A stretch of 64,000 nucleotides of DNA. Origin: Chloroflexota bacterium. GTDB taxonomy: Bacteria; Chloroflexota; Dehalococcoidia; Lucifugimonadales; UBA3495. The position numbers and the translations under genes are program-made. The DNA is taken from assembly GCA_028873965.1 (NCBI GenBank), contig JAPPMU010000052.1:59223-123222 (forward strand). Direction: 5' to 3'. The notes below the pieces were generated by a model. The model was not told where the DNA came from. It searched no databases and was given only the letters and a program-made list of their open reading frames with translations. Each line of letters opens with the position of its first letter. The first letter of the stretch is position 1. Of this stretch, positions 1 to 8,714 are shown in pieces.

Positions 1-1
1 C

Positions 2-523
2 CAGGACCGCGACATGAGCGGCTTCAACATCCTGAATATGGGCATCTGGTACGAAGCGATGATCCGTTGGGTCGGCCGCGCCACCCAGGTCATGGCCATG
101 AGCCAGATTACGGTTCCCCACCGCAAGGATGACGACGGCAACTGGCGTTCGGTGACCGTGCCGGACACCGTTGACATCCTGTGCCGCCTGGCCAACGGCG
201 CCAACGCCCATCTCCGGTTCAGCGCCTGCGCCGGCCTGTCTCCTGGCAACTCGGTCTGGCTCCATGGAACCGACGGCACGATCCACGTCGACAACCAGAT
301 GCGCGTCTATGGCGGAAAGCGCGGCGACTCCGAGTTGCAGGAAATTGCCAATCCCCCGGAGAGCCGCTACTCGTGGGCCGTCGAGCAGGAATTCATCGCC
401 TCGATCCGCGACGGGGCCCCGGTGATGCGCACCCCGTTCAACATCGGTGTCCATTACATGGAGTGGACCGAAGCCGTGACCGTAAGCGCGCAAACCGGCG
501 AGGCTGTGCACCTGCCCTTGTAG
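2..523 (+). CDS. Gfo/Idh/MocA-family oxidoreductase, C-terminal part (5' truncated by window edge)
   Basis: The frame is open from base 2, so the gene starts outside the window; about 173 residues of the C-terminal half are visible. This part corresponds to the alpha/beta substrate-binding domain of NAD(P)-dependent sugar or inositol dehydrogenase-like proteins. Family hallmarks are the NMGIWYEAMIRWVGR segment, equivalent to the usual 'D-x-G-x-H-x-x-D-x-x-R-W' helix, followed by an antiparallel sheet containing a 'LHGTDGTIHVDN' turn. The N-terminal Rossmann domain is not seen. In this copy the helix reads G-I-W-Y rather than G-I-H-Y/D, so the usual histidine is absent. The substrate cannot be named. 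The gene ends at 523 just before a possible hairpin terminator. The family call is fairly secure; the specificity is unknown. Confidence 0.75.
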   Translation, partial: QDRDMSGFNILNMGIWYEAMIRWVGRATQVMAMSQITVPHRKDDDGNWRSVTVPDTVDILCRLANGANAHLRFSACAGLSPGNSVWLHGTDGTIHVDNQMRVYGGKRGDSELQEIANPPESRYSWAVEQEFIASIRDGAPVMRTPFNIGVHYMEWTEAVTVSAQTGEAVHLPL

Positions 524-551
524 TCTGGCCGTTTGCCTCAGTGAATCTGTC

Positions 552-586
552 GGGGCAGCCTTCGCAGCTGCCCCGCAGGCGTTTTA
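552..586 (+). terminator. Candidate intrinsic terminator after the oxidoreductase
   Basis: An 8-bp perfect GC-rich stem (GGGGCAGC at 552-559 pairing with GCTGCCCC at 567-574, 7-nt loop) lies about 30 bp after the stop codon. It is followed after six bases by a weak GTTTT run. The T-run is short and offset, so the call is tentative. Confidence 0.4.
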
Positions 587-845
587 ATCCGTTGCGGGGG
601 GTTCGACAAGCAAAAACTCTTTGACTTCCGGCGTGAGTGGGAGCTTTGCCACACTGGTTGCCTCGTCGCGTACTCCACAACGCCAGTTCGCCTCGGCAAT
701 GCGGACGCTGTAGAGGCGCAACCCTTCACGCCGCCCCTTATCCCGCTCCTTGGCCGGAGCTTTCGCCTTGGCCGCCCTTCTGATTTTGGTTGCTCCCGGT
801 GTCTCGGTGCCAACGCCGGACCGGATCGATTCCCCTGACCGATGG
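587..845 (-). other. Coding-like minus-strand segment without a start codon
   Basis: This is most of a 322-bp stretch between two genes. On the minus strand one frame stays open through it, from inside the 3' end of the SWIM gene to a stop at 584. It reads as a basic linker (KIRRAAKAKAPAKERDKGRR) followed by a normal-looking segment (LYSVRIAEANWRCGVRD, then LPLTPEVKEFLLVEPP). I see no ATG, GTG or TTG start in this frame downstream of the SWIM stop. It could be a C-terminal extension of the SWIM protein lost by frameshift, the end of a decayed gene, or chance. Confidence 0.25.
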
Positions 846-1712
846 TCAACTGTTCGGAGGCGCGCCCTCCGGCTCCGCCTGCCGGGTGTAGCTGTCGATG
901 GCGCGCCGGGATGCGGCCTGGTAGATGCGCTGCAGGGCGGGAACGAATTCCTGCTCGCCCTGCCAGAAGGGGAACCGGCCCAGCTGCCGGGGCAGCGCCG
1001 CCGGGGCGTCGGGCGTCGTGAAAGCGCCGGTGAGATCGCATTCCGCCAGCCGATGCGCGGGATTGGCCCAGAAGTCGTCTGGGTCCGCCGGCAGGGGTTC
1101 CGGGGGAGCCGGCGGCCCGTCCAGGGTCTGGGCGGACTGGCGAAAGTCATCACCCAGCAGCTCCTCCCGCTCCATGCCCCGCAGCCGGAAGATCAAGAAC
1201 GGGTCCCGGTCGAACTCCTCCCCCAGCAGCAGGTAGACTGCGGCGACGTGTTTGCATGGGTTGGACCAGTCGGGACAGGTGCAGTCGGTTTCGAGATCGT
1301 CCTCGCTGTCGGGAAACATGGACAGCCCCCGGACACGGAAGGCGTCCTCGATGTTGTCGGGCATCCGTCCCGATATCAGGCTGGCGGCGATGATGGGTTG
1401 CTGGGCGAACTCCTCCCGGAGCGCTTCCCAGTCGCCCGCGCTGATGGTGTCCACCTCGATGGTCACGCGGTAGGGAGTCTTGCGCGACCCCTGAACCAGC
1501 GCGTTCACCACGCCCTGCTCCACGTCTACGGAAAGGACCTGACCCCGCCGGGCGTAGGAGCGGCCCCGGCTGAGGCGGGCGCCGATGCGGAAGTTTTCAA
1601 GGGTCTGCAGCCACCTCTGGGCCCACCAGCTGGAGCCGAAGTCGCCGCGCCTGGACTGGGCCCGGATGCCTCCCCTGGCCCGGATGGTGGGTCGATAGTC
1701 GTAGTACACCAT
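846..1712 (-). CDS. SWIM zinc-finger protein
   Basis: A 288-residue protein with a SWIM zinc finger at about residues 145-156 (CTCPDWSNPCKH, the CxCx(n)CxH signature). The N-terminus (SSWWAQRWLQTLE, then RLSRGRSYARRGQVLSV) is typical of the bacterial SWIM proteins encoded next to SNF2 helicases. The C-terminal part contains an FW...FPFW...YQAASRRAI arrangement also usual in that family. SWIM domains are thought to bind nucleic acid or protein. The gene lies 32 bp downstream of the SNF2 helicase on the same strand, so the two are almost certainly one operon and probably one DNA-remodelling or repair complex. The exact function of these pairs is not established. The start is at the conserved MVYYDYRP segment, directly after the helicase stop. 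Confidence 0.85.
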   Translation of the reverse strand: MVYYDYRPTIRARGGIRAQSRRGDFGSSWWAQRWLQTLENFRIGARLSRGRSYARRGQVLSVDVEQGVVNALVQGSRKTPYRVTIEVDTISAGDWEALREEFAQQPIIAASLISGRMPDNIEDAFRVRGLSMFPDSEDDLETDCTCPDWSNPCKHVAAVYLLLGEEFDRDPFLIFRLRGMEREELLGDDFRQSAQTLDGPPAPPEPLPADPDDFWANPAHRLAECDLTGAFTTPDAPAALPRQLGRFPFWQGEQEFVPALQRIYQAASRRAIDSYTRQAEPEGAPPNS

Positions 1713-1744
1713 GGCGTTGAGTTTCCTTTGGGTTGGACGGGCGG

Positions 1745-4700
1745 TCAGTCGTCGGCGTGGTCCAGGCTGAGGGCCAGCACCTCACGCAGCTCGGCATTGG
1801 ACAATTCGGTGAGCCACCTCTCGGAGTTGCCGCCCACCACCCGCTCGGCGGTATCGCCCTTGGCCTCGATCATGGCGTCGATGTGGTCCTCCAGGGTGCC
1901 GGCGCAGATGAGCTTGTGGACGTGGACGTCTTTGGTCTGGCCGATGCGGAAGGCCCGGTCCGTGGCTTGGTTCTCCACGGCCGGGTTCCACCAGCGGTCA
2001 TAGTGGATCACGTGGTTGGCACGGGGCAGGTTTAGGCCGGAGCCGCCCGCCCGGAGGGAGAGAACGAACACCTGCGGCCCGTGGGGATCGTTTTGGAACC
2101 GCTCCACCATGCCGTCCCGCACGCGGCGCGACACGCCGCCGTGGAGAAAGGGCGTCTCGATGCCGAAGTTCTCCTGCACGTACCGCTGGATGATGGCGCC
2201 CATCTCGGCGAACTGGCTGAACACCAGCGCGCGGTCTCCGTTGGGGATGATCTCGTCCAGCAGCTGGTGCAGACGTTCCATCTTGCCGGAGCGTCCGGCG
2301 ATGGGGGAGTTGTCGGCCAGGAGCTGACGCGGATGGTTGCACGCCTGCTTCAGCTTGGTGAGGGTGTCCAGGATGGACCCCCGGCGCTGGATGCCCTCCT
2401 GCTGCTCCATGCGGGCTTCCGCCTCTCGCAGCACTGCTTCGTAGAGGGTCACCTGCTCACGGGTCAGGCTGCAGTATTGCTTGGTCTCATGCTTGTCGGG
2501 CAGGTCGTCGATGATGGACCGGTCGGTCTTGACCCGGCGCAGGATGAACGGGCCGGTGGCCTTCTGGAGCCGGCTGGCGGCGGCCGCGTCGTGGTTGGCC
2601 TGGATGGGGACAAAGTAGTTGCGCTTGAACTGGGCCTGGGTGCCCAGCAAGCCGGGATTCAGAAACTCCATGATGGACCACAGGTCGCCCACGTGGTTCT
2701 CCACCGGGGTTCCGGTAAGGGCAACGCGGTAGTCGGCGGGCAGGTTCCTGGCGGCCTGGGCCTGCCGGGATACCGGGTTCTTGATGTTCTGCGCTTCGTC
2801 CAGTATCACGGCGCGCCACGGCACGTCGCTGAGGAATTTGGCATCGCGCAGCATGGTTCCGTAGCTGGTGACGATGATCTGGTGGTTCGAGGCTGTCTTG
2901 TGGAAGCGGACGCCGCGTTTTCGCCCTGGGCCGTGGTGGAGCATCACGTTGAGGTCGGGGGTGAACTTCGCTGATTCCCGCTGCCAGTTGTACATCAGCG
3001 AGGTGGGGCACACCAGCAGGTTGGGCCGTTCGTTGCCCTCCTCCTCGTCAAGCTGCAGGGCCGCCAGGGTCTGGATGGTTTTGCCCAAGCCCATGTCGTC
3101 CGCCAGGCAGGCGCCCAGGCCCCACTGGCGCAGGAAGGTCAGCCAGGCGTAGCCCGCCTCCTGATAGGGACGCAGCGAGCCTTGGAACGATGCGGGAGCG
3201 TCCGGCCTTTCGATCTGCGTCTTCCCGTCCAGCTGTTCCATCAGCCGGGCGATCCAATCGTCGGTCTGCAGGGAGACGTTGTCGTCCGCCGCCCGGTCGT
3301 CGGCGTCGAGGCTGATATGGATAGCGTCCCGGACGCTGACCTGCTGCTTGTTGCTCCAGAAGTCGGCGGCCTCGCGGATTTCGTCGGCGTTGATTTCCAC
3401 CCACTGCCCCCGCAGACGCACCAGGGGCGTCTTCAGCTCCGCCAGCTCTGCCAGTTCTTCGGGTGTTATCGTCTGGTCGCCCAGCGCGACCATCACGTCC
3501 AGGTCCAGCATGGTGGACAGGCTGATGTGGCCGCCCCCCTGCATGGACGGTGTTTTGACCCTGGCGCGGATGGCGGGCCGGGTTCTGGAGCCGCGACGGG
3601 TCCACCACGCGGGGAGCAGTACCCCGAAACCGGCCTGCTGCAGGGCCGGAGCCTCGGCGTTCAGGAATTGGTGGGCCCCCGCTGTGGGCAGCTTCTGGCC
3701 GGCGGGCCGCTTGCCGTGCAGGCTCGCGGCGATGGGCGGACACAGGTTGGCAGCCTGGGCCAGGGACGACAGCAGGAACTCCCTGGGGCTGAAATCGGGG
3801 TTGCGGGCGTCCCTGCGCCGGCGCTTCCAGACGGTTTCGGCGGGCAGCAGCAGGCTGTGGTCGTCGTGGGGCTGGAGCAGGTAGCGGAGATACCAGTCGC
3901 CCTGGCCGATGGCCGGAGCCTCGTCATCCGCCGGTTCCGGCGGCTCCTCCAGCCGGATGCAGAGACGATAGGGCGCGTTGGCAGCGGCAGCGATGGGACG
4001 ATGCCACTCCGACACCTGCTGGCGCAACTGTTGCAGCTGAACCAGAGGCGCGTCGATGATCCCATCGGCGGAGCTGAGGGAGTGGAGCCAGGCGTCGTGA
4101 GCCGAATCGACCCCGCCGTTCGCGGCATCGGGACCCAGGGCGCCTCGGACCAGGTGATCCACCGTGACGTCGAGGAAGGCTCTCAGTACGGTCGATGCGG
4201 CCGGCGTGGGAGGTTGCGGGGCCGCGGCGTTGGTTACCGAGCGGGCCGACGGTGGCATCAGACTGGCCAGTTGGGCCAGCCGGTGAGCGTCATCTCCGAT
4301 GAACAGCGGCTTCCATGTCGCAATGACCCTATCGCCGCGTCCGGTCACAGTGGGCAGGTACTGCTGCCGCGTCGCCAGCGAGAGGCCGAACCGGTAGGCC
4401 CGATACCAGTAGGCGACCTCCGGCCCCAGGATAACACCGGGTTTCAGCACGGGCCGGTCCTGGCAGCTCTGCAGGAACTCGGCGGCTGCTCCGGCGTCCA
4501 GCCGAATTGCGGACACCCGCCAAGGCCGGATGCGGGGCTTGGCCCGGGACTTGGGGGCGTCGCCGGCCAGCGGGCTTGACGGCAGGGGAGTGTTTCCCTT
4601 GCTGGGCAGCCAAACGGTTGCCTCGCCGGCCATGATGTCGTAGTCAGGCAGATCGATGGCCTCAAGCAGCAGGTCGATATCGGCGCAGCCGGGATGCCGG

Positions 4701-4789
4701 TCCGCGTTGGTTTGGTCCTGCCTCGCGGCGGAGTCCTCGCCCCACAGGACCAGCCGCTCCTCGAGTTGTGCGGTGTGGAGTACAAGCAT
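1745..4789 (-). CDS. SNF2-family (HepA-like) DNA helicase/ATPase
   Basis: A 1014-residue protein. The C-terminal half is a complete SNF2 motor: motif I DDMGLGKT at about residue 560, motif II DEAQ at about 663, the GTPVENHVGDLWSIMEFL segment of motif III, and the second RecA lobe ending with the arginine-finger helix NQATDRAFRIGQ at about 940. The first 500 residues are the accessory N-terminal region seen in bacterial SNF2 proteins paired with SWIM proteins. It should be a cytoplasmic double-stranded-DNA translocase that remodels nucleoprotein without classical strand separation. It is the first gene of a two-gene minus-strand operon with the SWIM protein. A possible extended -10 (TGG then CATAAT on the minus strand) lies at 4852-4860, about 65 bp before the start. 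Family assignment is very secure; the biological target is unknown. Confidence 0.93.
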   Translation of the reverse strand: MLVLHTAQLEERLVLWGEDSAARQDQTNADRHPGCADIDLLLEAIDLPDYDIMAGEATVWLPSKGNTPLPSSPLAGDAPKSRAKPRIRPWRVSAIRLDAGAAAEFLQSCQDRPVLKPGVILGPEVAYWYRAYRFGLSLATRQQYLPTVTGRGDRVIATWKPLFIGDDAHRLAQLASLMPPSARSVTNAAAPQPPTPAASTVLRAFLDVTVDHLVRGALGPDAANGGVDSAHDAWLHSLSSADGIIDAPLVQLQQLRQQVSEWHRPIAAAANAPYRLCIRLEEPPEPADDEAPAIGQGDWYLRYLLQPHDDHSLLLPAETVWKRRRRDARNPDFSPREFLLSSLAQAANLCPPIAASLHGKRPAGQKLPTAGAHQFLNAEAPALQQAGFGVLLPAWWTRRGSRTRPAIRARVKTPSMQGGGHISLSTMLDLDVMVALGDQTITPEELAELAELKTPLVRLRGQWVEINADEIREAADFWSNKQQVSVRDAIHISLDADDRAADDNVSLQTDDWIARLMEQLDGKTQIERPDAPASFQGSLRPYQEAGYAWLTFLRQWGLGACLADDMGLGKTIQTLAALQLDEEEGNERPNLLVCPTSLMYNWQRESAKFTPDLNVMLHHGPGRKRGVRFHKTASNHQIIVTSYGTMLRDAKFLSDVPWRAVILDEAQNIKNPVSRQAQAARNLPADYRVALTGTPVENHVGDLWSIMEFLNPGLLGTQAQFKRNYFVPIQANHDAAAASRLQKATGPFILRRVKTDRSIIDDLPDKHETKQYCSLTREQVTLYEAVLREAEARMEQQEGIQRRGSILDTLTKLKQACNHPRQLLADNSPIAGRSGKMERLHQLLDEIIPNGDRALVFSQFAEMGAIIQRYVQENFGIETPFLHGGVSRRVRDGMVERFQNDPHGPQVFVLSLRAGGSGLNLPRANHVIHYDRWWNPAVENQATDRAFRIGQTKDVHVHKLICAGTLEDHIDAMIEAKGDTAERVVGGNSERWLTELSNAELREVLALSLDHADD

Positions 4790-4913
4790 GGCGGATGGGG
4801 ATTTGTTGCGGTGGTTTTCGTTAATCCTGCGCCCACCGGCCGTAGACTGCGATTATGCCACATCACCCGTTTGAGAACTGCATCCGGGCCTTGATCAGAT
4901 GACCGGTCCTTGT

Positions 4914-5690
4914 CTACGACTGCCCAGCCTGCGCCAACAGCGCAAGCAGCATCCGCCCCATCTGCGCTTCGTGATGCGGTGCGAACGCCGTGAACTCCCG
5001 CAAGTTTCGCGCGGCTTCTTCTATGGGATCGAACCGTTCTCCCATCAGCTCGTAGTCGCCTGCGAGTTCCCGGTTCCAGACGCGCAACTCCTCCAGCGTC
5101 AGCTGCGGTTCAAACTGGAAACCGTATGAGATGCCGTAACGAAACGCCATCGGGAAGCGAACGTACCCGCCGTCTCGGCGCAGCATGGTGCCCTCAGCCA
5201 GCAAGGTCGAGCCCGGCGGCACCGTGAACTGCTCGCCGTGCAGCGTGGGAACCAGTGGAATGTTGATCTCGCCAAAGGCCGGATCGGTGCGACCGGCTTC
5301 GGTAATGTCAATTTTACGCAGCCCGAACTGGTAGCCGCCGGTGGGCGCAACGGTTCCGCCCAGAGCGCGGGAAAGAAGTTGCGCTCCCAGACAGACCCCC
5401 ACCACCGGCGTCGGTTCGCAGTTGCCCACGTCCCCGGTGGCTGCGACGCGGAGATACTGCATCTCCTGTATCAGGGCGGGAAAGTTGTCGTTGGCCGACA
5501 TCGGCCCGCCCAGGGCTACTATCAGATCGACATCGGATATATCCGGGGCGTCGAACTCGGCAAAATCCGGAGCGCCCTTATGCACCGGCACGGTGGTTAA
5601 CTCGAACCCCGCATCACACAGGATGCCGGCAAAGTTGCTCCCGAGTGTTTCCACCGGGTGGTGTTGGATGACGACGGCGCGCCTGGTCAT
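4914..5690 (-). CDS. Class I glutamine amidotransferase-like protein with altered catalytic dyad
   Basis: A 258-residue protein with the class I amidotransferase fold (GMP synthase-type, PF00117-like). The nucleophile elbow is intact: VGVCLGAQLLSRALGG, with Cys near residue 100. The conserved LHGEQFTVPPGSTLLA strand is present. The strand that normally carries the catalytic pair (QFHPEV or similar) reads YGFQFEPQLT, so His is replaced by Glu and Glu by Gln. The family supplies ammonia from glutamine or hydrolyses gamma-glutamyl amides; this copy may not do glutaminase chemistry by the usual triad. The start ATG overlaps the stop of the upstream Nudix gene (5687-5690, ATGA), indicating translational coupling. 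The substrate is unknown. Confidence 0.8.
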   Translation of the reverse strand: MTRRAVVIQHHPVETLGSNFAGILCDAGFELTTVPVHKGAPDFAEFDAPDISDVDLIVALGGPMSANDNFPALIQEMQYLRVAATGDVGNCEPTPVVGVCLGAQLLSRALGGTVAPTGGYQFGLRKIDITEAGRTDPAFGEINIPLVPTLHGEQFTVPPGSTLLAEGTMLRRDGGYVRFPMAFRYGISYGFQFEPQLTLEELRVWNRELAGDYELMGERFDPIEEAARNLREFTAFAPHHEAQMGRMLLALLAQAGQS

Positions 5691-6214
5691 TGCGCTGTCG
5701 CCCGTTTGGCGTCCAAATCCGCCAGCACCAGCCGGTCCGTCGGGAAGGCCAGCGGCTCCGGCGGATTATCCGGTGCGAACCACTCGACCTGATCCAGATC
5801 GTCAGATGCCTGCGCCTGGCCGCCGACAATGGTTCCGTAGAACCACACTCCCACAGTCAGCGAGGCCGCGTTGTGAAAGTTGGAGTGTACGGCGCACACC
5901 TCTCCGATTTGCACCAGCAACCCCGTCTCTTCCTCAAACTCCCGCCGCGCCGCGTCCCGGATGTCTTCACCCCACTCGACATAACCGCATGGGATGCACC
6001 ACTCTCCCACGTTACCGCCGGCTGACCGTCGCCCCAGCAGCACCCGACCCTCTTCGTCCAGCACTACCACCGCGACGCCCACCGCCGGATTGCGAAAATG
6101 CGTGAACCCGCATGACCCGCAGGACGGCCGGGGCAGACCACCTCGGACTTTAGTGTCCAAAGGGTCAGCGCACCAGGGACAGTAACGGTAGTCGGGGGAG
6201 ACCGAGTCCGACAT
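5687..6214 (-). CDS. Nudix hydrolase with N-terminal zinc ribbon
   Basis: A 175-residue protein. Residues 12-36 form a zinc ribbon (CPWC...CGSC), as in NudC-type or ADP-ribose Nudix enzymes. The Nudix box follows at about residues 77-99: G-x5-E-x7-REFEEETG. It should hydrolyse a nucleoside diphosphate linked to another group; the substrate cannot be deduced. I chose the ATG at 6214 because it begins the recognisable MSDSVSPDYRYCPWC protein; the longer reading upstream is only an overlap with the neighbouring gene. It lies 8 bp after the amidohydrolase and its stop overlaps the amidotransferase start, so three genes are tightly coupled (amidohydrolase, Nudix, amidotransferase). Confidence 0.9.
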   Translation of the reverse strand: MSDSVSPDYRYCPWCADPLDTKVRGGLPRPSCGSCGFTHFRNPAVGVAVVVLDEEGRVLLGRRSAGGNVGEWCIPCGYVEWGEDIRDAARREFEEETGLLVQIGEVCAVHSNFHNAASLTVGVWFYGTIVGGQAQASDDLDQVEWFAPDNPPEPLAFPTDRLVLADLDAKRATAQ

Positions 6215-6222
6215 CGTGCGCT

Positions 6223-7803
6223 TCAGGTTGCCGGCCGGCCCCGACGCAGCGCTCGCCCTGGCAACGCCCCGGTGTTCTCGCCTTGCTGGATCACCACCTG
6301 CCCGTTGACGATGACGTACTCGATGCCCACCGGGTACTGCTTCGGGTTCTCCTTGGTGGCCAGGGCTTTCACCGTGTCGGGGTTGAACACCACGATGTCC
6401 GCCTTGAACCCGTCGCGTAGCAGTCCGCGGTCGGGGATGCCCAGCCGCTGCGCGGGGAAGGACGTCATCTTGCGGATGGCTTCGGGCAACCGCAGGTGCT
6501 TTTCGGCCCGCACGAACTCCGCCAGCACGATGGGGAAGCACCCGTAGGTTCGTGGGTTGGGATACTCGCCGAACATGATGGCGTCCGACGCGATCATCCC
6601 GTAGGGGTGGGACACGAAGGCGTACAGCGTCTGCGCGTTGGTGCCCAACCCCACCGTGCTGATGCCCAGGTTCTCATCCAGCAGCAGGTCGAACAGCGCG
6701 TCCGCGGGATCCTGGCCGCGCATCTCCGCGATGTCGGTGATGAGCCGGCCGTCGTAGATCCGGTTCTCCGGTTTGGTGAAATTGGTCAGCCAGTTGTTCT
6801 CCAGCCGGCTCGGCGTGATCTCGCGCTTCATGCGCGCCCGGTCGTCGGCATCCTGCAACGCGGCAATGAGCCGCTCCGGCCCGCCGTCCTTGGCCCAGTG
6901 TGGCAACCCGATGGTCGGCGTCGTCCCGGAGTACGGATAGGTGTAGCAGTCGAAGGTGCAGTCGATGCCCTCGGCCCTTGCGTCCTCAACCAACCCCAGG
7001 TGACCCAGGTGGCTGCCCACGCCTGACACCGACTGCCGGTAGTGGGTCAGGTGGACCGGGATCCCGCTGCGCCGGCCGATCTCCACCGCCTCGTGCCACG
7101 GCGCCAGGTACCCCTGGCTCAGCAGGCTGGCCCGGGTGTGGGTGTGGTAGATTCCTCCCAGCGAAGCCGCCGTCTCCGACAGGGCCACAAGCTCGTCGGT
7201 ATCAGCGTAGGCTCCCGGCGGGTAGTCCAGTCCCGTTGACAGCCCCCAGGCCCCCTCCTCCATGGCCTCGCGCACCACCGACTTCATGTCGGCGATCTCT
7301 CCCTCCGTCGCATCCCGCTGCGCCCAGCCCACGCTCCAGATGCGCACCGGGGAGTTGCCCAGGATGTAGGCCATGTTGATGGCCACGGTGTTGTCGTACT
7401 TGCCCAGCAGGTCGGCCACCGTGAGCCAGTCCGCCGGCATCGGCGGGTAGCCGTTCAGCCCCGCGTCCAGCCAGATGTACCGGTGCAGTTCCTCTTGGGT
7501 CTTGAAGGGCGCGTGGGAAATCCCGTCGATGCCCACCAATTCGGTGGTCACGCCTTGGCGCACTTTCGGATCGTGGTGTGGCTCTCCGAGGATCGTGAGG
7601 CCGGCGTGGGAATGCAGATCTACAAACCCGGGGCAAACGACGTGGCCCGTCGCGTCAATCACGCGACTCGCGTTTTCACGCAGATCCGCGTCATCGCCCC
7701 GGTGGATCGTCACCGTGTCGCCCGATACCGCTACCGCCGCGCGGAACCCGGGGCTGCCCGAGCCGTCGATTACCTGTCCATTGGAAATCAGTAGGTCTAT
7801 CAT
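6223..7803 (-). CDS. N-acyl-D-amino-acid deacylase-like amidohydrolase
   Basis: A 526-residue amidohydrolase-superfamily enzyme. The N-terminus MIDLLISNGQVIDGSG and the metal-binding VDLHSHAG segment (HxH) near residue 60 are typical of the D-aminoacylase subfamily, as is the late FNPDTVKALAT-type beta-sandwich segment. Members remove the acyl group from N-acyl-D-amino acids or cleave related amides or cyclic imides, using one or two zinc ions. The true substrate is uncertain because these families are broad. It is the first gene of the operon with Nudix and amidotransferase genes. A near-consensus extended -10 lies only 6 bp upstream of the ATG, suggesting a leaderless transcript. Confidence 0.85.
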   Translation of the reverse strand: MIDLLISNGQVIDGSGSPGFRAAVAVSGDTVTIHRGDDADLRENASRVIDATGHVVCPGFVDLHSHAGLTILGEPHHDPKVRQGVTTELVGIDGISHAPFKTQEELHRYIWLDAGLNGYPPMPADWLTVADLLGKYDNTVAINMAYILGNSPVRIWSVGWAQRDATEGEIADMKSVVREAMEEGAWGLSTGLDYPPGAYADTDELVALSETAASLGGIYHTHTRASLLSQGYLAPWHEAVEIGRRSGIPVHLTHYRQSVSGVGSHLGHLGLVEDARAEGIDCTFDCYTYPYSGTTPTIGLPHWAKDGGPERLIAALQDADDRARMKREITPSRLENNWLTNFTKPENRIYDGRLITDIAEMRGQDPADALFDLLLDENLGISTVGLGTNAQTLYAFVSHPYGMIASDAIMFGEYPNPRTYGCFPIVLAEFVRAEKHLRLPEAIRKMTSFPAQRLGIPDRGLLRDGFKADIVVFNPDTVKALATKENPKQYPVGIEYVIVNGQVVIQQGENTGALPGRALRRGRPAT

Positions 7804-7809
7804 GGTCGG

Positions 7810-7818
7810 ATAATAGCA
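7810..7818 (-). promoter_or_regulatory. Extended -10 promoter, probably giving a leaderless mRNA for the amidohydrolase operon
   Basis: On the minus strand TGC-TATTAT is followed by six bases and then the ATG (7803). If transcription starts at the usual 7 nt after the -10 box, the first transcribed base is the A of the start codon. I see no convincing -35. Confidence 0.5.
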
Positions 7819-7839
7819 CGACGCTTGGGGAGGGTGGAC

Positions 7840-8679
7840 ATGCTGAATTGGTTGTCGAGGCTGCGGCAGAAGCCGACCGCATCAAGCGGTGGTCAATTGG
7901 ATGCATCGGAATACAGCGTGCATCCTCCCAATCTCAGATTCCTGACCGATGTGTCTCCCGGACGCTGGGTAGAGGAAAGTTTTCCCTTCGCTTTCGCATC
8001 AGTCTGTGCGCTGGTGCCGGGCGGATACGAAGGCTACGCTCGCGTGCTGCACCCGGCGTGGGGCGCATCCGACCGGATGGTGCCGTGGTCGGCTGTGGCC
8101 GCTTGGTCCGGCAGGGTGTACCACCCGCAGATGTCCTTTGTGGGCATCAGCTCTCCCGTGCCCGGCCATGGCGCGGATCCATCTCCCTGGGATCATGATC
8201 CCAACCACGGCAGCCTGGATGAGGAGGTGGCCGCCCAATTATTGCCGTTGCTGGCTCAATTCACCGACACGCCGGAGCAGTGCTATTTCGGAATTTGGGA
8301 GGGTTACGGTCAATACTCCGGCGGCGCTACCATGCTCACTTCAGATGGGAGCGGCAGGCCGCTGCCCATGCCCCGTGACATCCGTAGGGCGCAGCGGATC
8401 CGAGGCTCCGACCGCAACTATCTGCTCTACACGGGTGAGTTGCATGACATAACCGCGTTCTACGCCAATTTCCTATCCGAGCCACCCAATATCTGGTGGC
8501 CGGCAGACCGCACCTGGTTCGTCGCCACCGACATCGACCTGGACTCCACTTATGTCGGCGGCAGCCATGAGTGTATCGACGCTCTACTCAGCCACCCCGC
8601 GCTGGAAGCCGTGCCCGCCGAATACCTCGCTTCCGTCGCCATGACGGCGGACACGATCAATCTAAGTGATCCAATGTGA
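7840..8679 (+). CDS. Conserved hypothetical protein
   Basis: A 279-residue soluble protein with no signal peptide or membrane segment. I recall similar unnamed proteins in actinobacteria. Striking conserved-looking blocks are the tryptophan-rich segment WWPADRTWFVATDIDLDSTY and the GGSHECIDALLSHPALEA segment near the C-terminus, plus YFGIWEGYGQYSGG in the middle. I recognise no catalytic motif. I chose ATG 7840 because a strong GGGGAGG ribosome-binding site sits 6 bp upstream; a TTG five codons earlier would lie inside that site. It is transcribed divergently from the amidohydrolase operon with only 36 bp between start codons. Function unknown. Confidence 0.75.
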   Translation: MLNWLSRLRQKPTASSGGQLDASEYSVHPPNLRFLTDVSPGRWVEESFPFAFASVCALVPGGYEGYARVLHPAWGASDRMVPWSAVAAWSGRVYHPQMSFVGISSPVPGHGADPSPWDHDPNHGSLDEEVAAQLLPLLAQFTDTPEQCYFGIWEGYGQYSGGATMLTSDGSGRPLPMPRDIRRAQRIRGSDRNYLLYTGELHDITAFYANFLSEPPNIWWPADRTWFVATDIDLDSTYVGGSHECIDALLSHPALEAVPAEYLASVAMTADTINLSDPM

Positions 8680-8714
8680 ATGCAGCCGCTCCGCGCGAAT
8701 TCACCGCACCCCGT

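Noticed and set aside
3182..4579. A 465-codon plus-strand frame over the SNF2 helicase N-terminal region
   Set aside because: Antisense to a conserved gene, with no domain.
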